NCBI RefSeq assembly: GCF_000001735.4
Contig: NC_003071.7
Coordinates: 10,471,151-10,535,150, forward strand
Source: Arabidopsis thaliana
Taxonomy: Eukaryota; Streptophyta; Magnoliopsida; Brassicales; Brassicaceae
Direction: 5' to 3'
Length of the DNA: 64,000 nt
Below the pieces are notes generated by a model that made no database searches, was not told the origin of the DNA, and saw nothing but the letters and a program-made list of their open reading frames with translations. Positions 57,541 to 64,000 of this stretch are shown here, piece after piece; position 1 is the stretch's first letter, and each line of letters starts with the position of its first letter. Made by a program: the position numbers and the translations under genes.

Positions 57541-58539
57541 ATGTTTATCTCTTATTAATGCCTTGGAGCCAAAGTTGAGCCACACACGAGATGAAGTCAG
57601 CTTCAGGTATTATTTTTCAGCATAATACAAGTAGAACCATTTTTGATATGGCTAGTGTAGTGCAAGTCTACTGTAACCTTTTTGTTGGGGATTGTGCTTC
57701 ATTATCAATACTTTATTGGCACATATTGTTAAATGAAAGAAGACACAAATTCTTTCTTCTTTGACAATTTCTATCCAACTTGGTTAACTACAACGATACC
57801 GTTGATTTTAAAACCTTAAGCACATGAAACCCTCCATTTCAAGCCAGAAGCTCTCCCTCACTTCGAGCTAGAAAACCTTTTGTGTCTCTGTCACTTTTAG
57901 GGTTCTAAACTTGTAATCTTCTTTCCCTTTTTGGTACGAAATTGAAATAATATATTTGCTTTTCGAATTTTGGAATTGATTTCAGTTCTTTCAATCAAAT
58001 ATCTGTTGGCAAATCTTGTTCTTAATAGTTAATTTTCTCTGTTCATGTTTGTTTACTGTTTACTAAAGCTTAAATATTTCTCTCTTTTTTTTATACTATT
58101 TACTGTATTCTCATTTGCTTCATTGAAGGTGATTGTTTAATTTACTCAATTACATAATAGATGAGTATCACTTAAAGCTTCTGGAACTTTGATCTATGTA
58201 GTGTTGTTATTTGGTAGATAGAGTGAATTGTTCCTCTCTACCGAATCTATCGGTTTAATTTAGCTATGATTTAGGTCTTATAATATAATGTAAGCCCAAC
58301 TGAAAAGTATGATTCAAAGTTCTACAACTTTATTAATGTTTTAAGAAACAAAAATACAACAACAAAAACAAAAACAAACACCACGGAAGCTAAAATAAAA
58401 TAAAAACACAAATGATATAAAGTCCAACAAAAACAAAAGAAACATTTTTTTTTTTTTTTTTTTTTTGTCAACTAAACAAAAGAAACAAAGAAGCTAAAAA
58501 AGCAAACAAACGAAAACACAAATTATAAAAAAGTCCAAA
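57541..58539. other. Second copy of leader-like sequence and SUVH8 3' flank
   Basis: From about 57890 to 58080 the sequence repeats the leader region at 56975-57240 in diverged form (TTAGGGTTCTAAACTTGTAA; AAATCTTGTTCTT). The rest is the 3' flank of SUVH8, including a T run at 58446-58466. No gene is supported. Confidence 0.5.
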
Positions 58540-60807
58540 TCAGCCAAAAGAGCCACGACATTTGACTGAACCACAGAGACAAATCTTCTTTCCTTTATAA
58601 ATTACTTCGTCTTCTCCAGTCTTCTCCACACAAGAAATTCCATAGTCATATGTTAACTCTGTCATTGGAGGAATGTGCTTCATCGCAAAAAGTCCAATGC
58701 GAACATATATGTGACCGTTGTTATCATCATACTCTATAGGCTGCCAGAAAACATTAGGCCAACAGTTGTGGTTCATGAACCGACCAACATTTCCTTTCTC
58801 CTTGGCGCTTATCAAGACTTGCGTTGGAAGATTAGCATCTTCAGAGACTTGTTCGCAAGCATCTTCACACAAAAGCTCCGGTTCATAGTTCCATCTGAAG
58901 CTATGATAAATCCGAGATGTATCGAACAAGTAGTCGTCATCTTCTTCTACTTCTTCTTTCGTCTTGCTCACACCAGTAAACTCGCAGATAAAAGTTCCAG
59001 CTCGGATTGGATCCCAAGAACGTAAACCCCAACCACAGTTTGATGTCTTAAACACTTCCAAGTGGAGCTTCAAACCGGTTTCAACCATTCGGGTTGGACA
59101 AGATCCACCACACTCGTAAATCAATGGTTTACGACAAACCAAAATGTTGTCATGGTATGGTAACTGACCACAGTTTTTTAGAATGCATGTGCAGTTTTGA
59201 TGAATGTATGACTGAACAAGTGATTGACTATCAACATTAACATCATTCGTCATACCTGAGTAACACTGAGATCTAATGTAGTCAAAATCGTCAGGAATCG
59301 TTTTGTCTTCTTCATCGACTTCATTAACGAGCGGAACTCGTAAACCCTCTTCTCCAAAAGAAAGATCTCCAAGTATAAAACCTTGTCTTGGATCAATCAA
59401 TTCATGATTCCTCAAATTTTCAACTAATTTCCAGATTGCATAACCAGGAGGTTGGCCTGGTTTCCTCAGCAGTTTGAACCTATACTCCTTGAAACCGGAT
59501 TTTCCTGTCACTTGCCAGCAATCAGAGACCAGATAAAGTCCATCATAGATATATACCTTCTCATTATTATAGAGCTCCCCTCTTATGACTCTTACTTCAT
59601 TCCTTCTTCTTACACTTGCTTCTAGTGCACGGTTTCCTCTTTGTAAAACTTGATCACATGGTTTACCACCATGTCCGCTATAGATCAACGTTTCAAGATC
59701 CTCGGTTTCATTGTCGTACTTTCCTGATGTTACCACACTCGTAGCAGCAGGACCATCCACTCCACTCTCTTTAGCCAATAGACTATCAATGCCTCCAGCC
59801 GTGTTTCTGTGAAGCCCGACTAAACACATTTCACACCAGTAATAGAATATATCACCTACTTGTACTCCGGGAATGGGTCCAATTCTCCTCGTCATGTTTG
59901 TCCGGACCCCCAAATTCATGCAATTAGTTGACGCTGTAAGGATCTTGTCTTTCCGGTAGTTTAGTTGGCATAACCGCCGTCTAACCGCGTCAAACCGCAT
60001 CAAAATCGAATCAACTATCTCCTGGTTTCCGCTTTCTCTCTCTGCTTCGGTTATCCTTGAATCAAAATCCGGACAAGAGATAACCATTTTGCTATTAGGA
60101 TCATCTGCTTTTGGCTTCTTTGGCTTTCTCGACCTGTTTTTTAAACCCTTTGGTCGGCCACATCTTCGTTTTCCTAGACCAGAACTAGGACCAGCACTCG
60201 CATCAGTAGAGTTGTTGTCATATGCTTTTGGCTTTTTTGGCTTTCTCGACCCATTTTTCGAACCCTTTGGTCGGCCACGTCCTCGCTTTCCTGGACCAGT
60301 ACTAGGACCAGCACTCGCATCATAAGGTTGGTTGTTGAATTGATCAAATGGTCTTCTGTTTTGTAGTGGTGAGACCATTACATGAGGAGGTGCTGATGTT
60401 GCGTGGGCGTCTTCATTGACTTCATGAGATGCTTCTCGGTCTATTGGACTAGTACTAGGACCGGCATCTCGGTCATAAGAGTCCTCAATGTTGAAGTTAT
60501 CTAATAGCCAAAGGGTTTGTGGCGGTGCATGAGGAGGTATTGATGTTGCGTGGGCTTCTTCATTAACAGCATCTGATCTTTCTCTGTGGACTGGACCAGT
60601 ACTAGGACCAGCATCTCGGTCATAAGAGTCCTCAATGTTGAAGTTATCTAATAGCCAAAGGGTTTGTGGCGGTGCATGAGGAGGTACTGATGTTGCGTGG
60701 GCTTCTTCATTAACAGCATCAGATTTTTCTCGGTGGACTAAACCAGTACTAGGACCAGCATCTCCATCATCAAATAGCATTAATAGGGTTGGAGGTGTTG
60801 AGACCAT
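58540..60807 (-). CDS. SUVH8: SUVH8, SRA-SET domain histone methyltransferase homologue
   Basis: A single intronless frame of 755 residues, the length I recall for SUVH8. The N-terminal part carries three 49-residue repeats (16-164) and two 39-residue repeats (163-239) with AT-hook motifs RGRGRPKG (175-182) and CGRPKG (216-221). The SRA domain lies at about 308-460 (PGVQVGDIFYYWCEM; YSGHGG; YDGLYLV); in this family it binds methylated cytosine. Pre-SET spans about 488-575, SET 582-728 and post-SET 743-750 (CLCGSVKC). The family methylates H3K9 and supports DNA methylation. Here the pre-SET cluster is reduced (CGGSCPTRMVETG lacks the CxxxCxNR part), and NHSCSPN reads NHNCWPN, so catalysis is doubtful. 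Intronless coding regions are usual for several SUVH genes. Confidence 0.95.
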   Translation of the reverse strand: MVSTPPTLLMLFDDGDAGPSTGLVHREKSDAVNEEAHATSVPPHAPPQTLWLLDNFNIEDSYDRDAGPSTGPVHRERSDAVNEEAHATSIPPHAPPQTLWLLDNFNIEDSYDRDAGPSTSPIDREASHEVNEDAHATSAPPHVMVSPLQNRRPFDQFNNQPYDASAGPSTGPGKRGRGRPKGSKNGSRKPKKPKAYDNNSTDASAGPSSGLGKRRCGRPKGLKNRSRKPKKPKADDPNSKMVISCPDFDSRITEAERESGNQEIVDSILMRFDAVRRRLCQLNYRKDKILTASTNCMNLGVRTNMTRRIGPIPGVQVGDIFYYWCEMCLVGLHRNTAGGIDSLLAKESGVDGPAATSVVTSGKYDNETEDLETLIYSGHGGKPCDQVLQRGNRALEASVRRRNEVRVIRGELYNNEKVYIYDGLYLVSDCWQVTGKSGFKEYRFKLLRKPGQPPGYAIWKLVENLRNHELIDPRQGFILGDLSFGEEGLRVPLVNEVDEEDKTIPDDFDYIRSQCYSGMTNDVNVDSQSLVQSYIHQNCTCILKNCGQLPYHDNILVCRKPLIYECGGSCPTRMVETGLKLHLEVFKTSNCGWGLRSWDPIRAGTFICEFTGVSKTKEEVEEDDDYLFDTSRIYHSFRWNYEPELLCEDACEQVSEDANLPTQVLISAKEKGNVGRFMNHNCWPNVFWQPIEYDDNNGHIYVRIGLFAMKHIPPMTELTYDYGISCVEKTGEDEVIYKGKKICLCGSVKCRGSFG
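60316..60762 (-). repeat. 147-bp coding tandem repeat in SUVH8
   Basis: Three units encode DAGPST...HATSxPPH segments of about 49 residues. The first two are nearly identical and share DNFNIEDSYDR. The third has diverged. Confidence 0.9.
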
Positions 60808-62000
60808 TACTGTAGTTAATATTGTCTACTAAATCTTGTTGTAACTGGTGTTGACTCAATCAGAATAGACTTATCGGTTGCAAAAGAAATCCTATCATTA
60901 TAAAAAGAAAAGTCAGATATCAATCATAATTAAACAAGAAGATATTTAAAAACTATTTTGTGATAATTAACATTGTGACAATATTCAAACAACATATTAT
61001 TATAAAATTGCATAACAATATATTCAGATCTAAATTACTTGAAACATTAGTCAAGCAATTTACGCAAAAATAAATAAATAACATATATATATATATATAT
61101 ACACATATATATACCTCAACACGAACGATACATAAAGCAATAACATATTGAAACAACGAATCAAGCATATACCTTAAAACTGAAATTCAATAAAGAAGAC
61201 GGATCGAAGGAGAAGAGAAAATTGGAAGCAAGAAAGAAAGGATTCTATGATATTGTAGAGTGAAGGTTATCAATGAACTAGTAAAACTTATAATGGATTC
61301 TCATATTGTAGGGTGAAGAAAACCGGAAAAACAATCCTCTATTTAAAGGAAATTAGGATGACGTGTAGTTGTATACAAGAAAAGTGATGGCCGTTAGATT
61401 CATCTCTACCGTCCAGTTTTAAATCATTAAAAAATCTTAGATTTTCTTCCTTCTAATATTCAATGTATCTTAGTCTACACATTAATGGTTTAAAACTCCT
61501 ACCATATAAATGTGAAATATATTTACTCTCTCATTTCCAATATTTCTATATATACGTAGTTTATTCAACTCTCTTTAAAAAGTAAATAGTTTTACATAAA
61601 GTATTAAGTATTAAACGCTATGATTAAATTTTGAATATGACTTCAAAAGTTTGTTTTTAAGAAAGATATATCTTTGTAGAAAGATTTGACTAATTTTTTA
61701 GTAAGTATCACACCCTATAATTAAATTATTATGGAAAGATTTGACAAAATTTTAATTAAATATGATTAAAAACTTTAAAATTTGCAAATTAAAAATCTAG
61801 TCAGCATTAATCGGTCAAATCGGCAGGTTTAGTATATGTATTTTTTTAATATAAATATGACATTGTTTTGAATAAGTGAAAAAATTAAGTAAAAACAAAA
61901 TAAAAAGTATTTGATTACTAACTTGTAAATTATGAATTAACTATTCATAAATTTTCAGTTATTGAGATTGACTTAATTTAGTTTTCATATAAATTAAGTG

Positions 62001-62036
<36 letters not shown>

Positions 62037-62119
62037 ATTCAAATATGTAACGTTTTTAACATTTCATCTATTTTTAACTAAGATTTTGTTATAAAATTAT
62101 GAAAATATTTAATAAATTA
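60808..62119. other. SUVH8 upstream region and gene-poor spacer
   Basis: Promoter and leader of SUVH8, then AT-rich sequence with TA microsatellites near 61084-61100 and 62006-62031. No gene is recognised. Confidence 0.6.
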
Positions 62120-62235
62120 GTAAATAATGTGCTAACACCTAGGTTCCGCCTATCCCCCCGATTAATCGATCTAGGCGCTAGGCCCCTATCGAACGCCTAG
62201 CTACCGCCTAGCAATTTTTTGAACATTGCTTTTAT
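62120..62235. mobile_element. CCTAGGCG-rich palindromic relic, probably an hAT-type MITE piece
   Basis: A dense cluster of GCCTAG/CTAGGC words in both orientations (ACACCTAGGTTCCGCC, ATCTAGGCGCTAGGC, ACCGCCTAGCAATTTTTTG) stands out from the AT-rich surroundings. I recall such sequence as a widespread small repeat in Brassicaceae genomes, probably derived from a DNA transposon. Confidence 0.5.
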
Positions 62236-62394
62236 GTCTTAATTTTTTTTTGTTATAATCAATATCTTTGTAGAGTCAATTAATAACAACCAAAAAATAA
62301 ATATTATAACTAGAAAACAACACAAAAGGGTAAAAGCCCAAATGTTACATCGATCCTCGTGCTTCTTTCTTTGTTGAAGGCGATTCTTAGATCT

Positions 62395-63084
62395 ACTATT
62401 TCCGCCTCTATTTGAGCTTTGTCAAAGGTTTGTATCTTCTTGTTTGTGATCTAGGAGGGAGGATTTCTCAATCAATGTCGTCGAAGTTTTGGTTTGACGG
62501 AAGAGGAGAATTGAAGTTGTGGTTCACTGTCAAGGATGTCATGGAATGCTTCAAAGATCCTCAAGGCTCATCAGTTCTTCTTGTTTGCACTAACTATGGC
62601 AGAAGTCTGTGGAAATAAGGTGGGTTTTCACTTGTTTGATGTGGTGGTTAACGACAATTCTTTGAGATCTGCTTGGCTGACACGAAGCTCGTCTTCAAAG
62701 CTGATTAGTGAGCCACCACCCTCTGGATCCTTCGCGTTTGGTATCCACCGATCCGGTTGAAGTGTCCATGCTTGGTCAAATCAAAGATATCTGGAAAGGT
62801 GAAGAAAGGGATATACATGAGTGTGTCGGGTTGCTAGGTCGGGCCGTCCCAGTAGATCGACTATCGAGGTGATTAACTTTCCAGAAGATAACCGGTGGAT
62901 CAAGTACGTCAGAGGAAAGCGATCAGTGTCGGAAACCTACTCTTCCGCCCGATCTAAGGCTCATGCCACCTTGCCATCGACCATCAATAGAATTCGATCA
63001 ATTTTTCCGATTTTGGAAGTTTCTACAATTGGGCTTTTTGTAACTGGATCACTATTTGTAAAGCTAAATCGAGCCCATTTTTGA
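62395..63084 (+). pseudogene. Unrecognised decayed coding region
   Basis: Overlapping plus-strand frames read as protein-like and more GC-rich than the surroundings: SSKFWFDGRGELKLWFTVKD, then after a frame change VGFHLFDVVVNDNSLRSAWL, and later RSTIEVINFPEDNRWIKYV. No single frame is long and I do not recognise the family. It could be a remnant of a transposon-encoded protein. Confidence 0.35.
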
Positions 63085-63486
63085 GAAAATTTTTAAGAAT
63101 AATTATTTCTTTTAAAAAATAACAAAATGTTTTCGAGTGAGTAATATTAGAAATAAACTTTACCATGAATTAATGCTAACTAAAAAAATTAGTATAAGTC
63201 ATATTTCACTATTTTTTTTAGATGTTTATATTTACCTAGAATTTTATTTTAAGTATTAAATTATTATTTTAACGAATTCTGTTGACTCTGTCCTAATTCG
63301 GGATAAAACATTTATTAATTTTTGATGATTATTAATTTATAGAGTTTTTCTTGTGTAACATTAAAGTAAAATTTCTTCATCTTTGTTTTTCAAATTAATT
63401 TTAGGTATGCAAATTATATGTAATATGATTGTTCTTTTTTTAATTAAATATATATATCCCAAATGGGCTAAGCCTTGACCATACAA

Positions 63487-63596
63487 AGAGTATCTCAGTT
63501 ACAAAATTACAAACACCTAATCAGGCTCAAACATGAGAGACAGAGCATCTCAGTTACAACATTACAAACACAGAATCAAGCCCAAACATGAGAGAC
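63487..63596. repeat. 55-bp tandem duplication
   Basis: Two adjacent copies (63487-63541 and 63542-63596) share ATCTCAGTTACAA, ATTACAAACAC and CAAACATGAGAGAC, with several differences. Confidence 0.85.
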
Positions 63597-63748
63597 AGAT
63601 CTTGTCCTGCTGAAAGGCCGGTAACAGTATCTCGAGCATTAATCCAGCGAAAGCAAGCACCACGATTTTGTGGTGGTTTAAAGATTGGAAGCTATCTTCT
63701 AACGTTGAGTATTTAATATCACACTCATATCTTTAAAATGAAATCAAT

Positions 63749-64000
63749 TAAGGCCCTGTTTGTTTCATCATTTAGTATTTTCATTCAAATGATCCATTTA
63801 CATGATTCATTTGAATGATGCATTTGAATGATATTTGTAGTGTTTGTTTGATCATTTGATATTTAATTTAAATGATGCACTTAAATGGATCTTTATTTGT
63901 TTGATCATTTTGTAGTTTATTCACATTCTCATTTAGATTAAAAAATGAATAAAATACCCATATTTTTATTTTGACATGCTTTCATTTTAACAAATGACAA
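63749..64000. mobile_element. Left end of a PIF/Harbinger-like MITE, cut by the window
   Basis: TAAGGCCCTGTTTGTTTC at 63749 resembles the TAA target followed by the GGCC.TGTTTGTTT terminus of plant Tourist/Harbinger MITEs. The ATCATTTGAATGAT-type interior repeats, also in inverted form, are typical filler. The right end lies outside the window. Confidence 0.5.

Noticed and set aside
60953-61168. Minus-strand frame of 71 codons upstream of SUVH8
   Set aside because: It crosses a TA microsatellite, is hydrophobic by composition, and lies in the likely SUVH8 promoter.

Overview
The window looks like euchromatic plant nuclear DNA from Arabidopsis thaliana or a very close relative. The genes are compact, with short AT-rich GT-AG introns, AT-rich spacers and scattered small transposon relics. 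Gene content and order match what I know of Arabidopsis chromosome 2 around At2g24630 to At2g24740: CSLC8, UBP19, the REM13/12/11/10 B3 cluster, GLR2.3, GLR2.2 and SUVH8. Spliced models built by hand give 690, 672, 555, 895, 920 and 755 residues for CSLC8, UBP19, REM10, GLR2.3, GLR2.2 and SUVH8, as I recall for these proteins. Species and locus names come from memory, not from a search. Nearly all genes are on the minus strand.

Layout. 0.4-2.8 kb: CSLC8, a Golgi xyloglucan-glucan synthase-like enzyme. 4.5-8.2 kb: UBP19, a MYND-finger ubiquitin protease. 9.6-44.1 kb: a tandem array of REM (B3 DNA-binding) genes and relics. It holds a four-B3 gene, a seven-B3 gene (REM13), a relic split by a Copia retrotransposon, REM12, a two-exon remnant, REM11, an At2g24696-like gene and REM10. 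Three plus-strand items lie inside the array: an intronless B3-like/DUF313 gene, a BTB-type gene fragment and a small two-exon defensin-like gene. 45.7-55.9 kb: GLR2.3 and GLR2.2, tandem glutamate receptor-like channel genes, each followed by a piece of a ribosomal protein L4 pseudogene. 58.5-60.8 kb: SUVH8, an SRA-SET protein. 60.8-64.0 kb: gene-poor, with transposon relics.

Functional view. This is not an operon-like system. The theme is local duplication and decay. In the REM array the duplicating unit is often a single B3 exon plus its linker, bounded by phase-0 introns, so units can be gained, lost or fused without breaking the frame. The GLR pair arose from a duplication that also carried flanking RPL4 pseudogene sequence. 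SUVH8 carries two layers of internal repeats and a reduced pre-SET zinc cluster.

I see no rRNA, tRNA, CRISPR array or bacterial-type system, and no convincing new molecular machine. The most interesting items are the exon accordion of the REM array, the gag-less Copia copy with apparently identical LTRs inside a REM relic, the paired GLR-RPL4 duplication, the unusual pre-SET/SET motifs of SUVH8, and a hAT-like element filled with a roughly 27-bp minisatellite.
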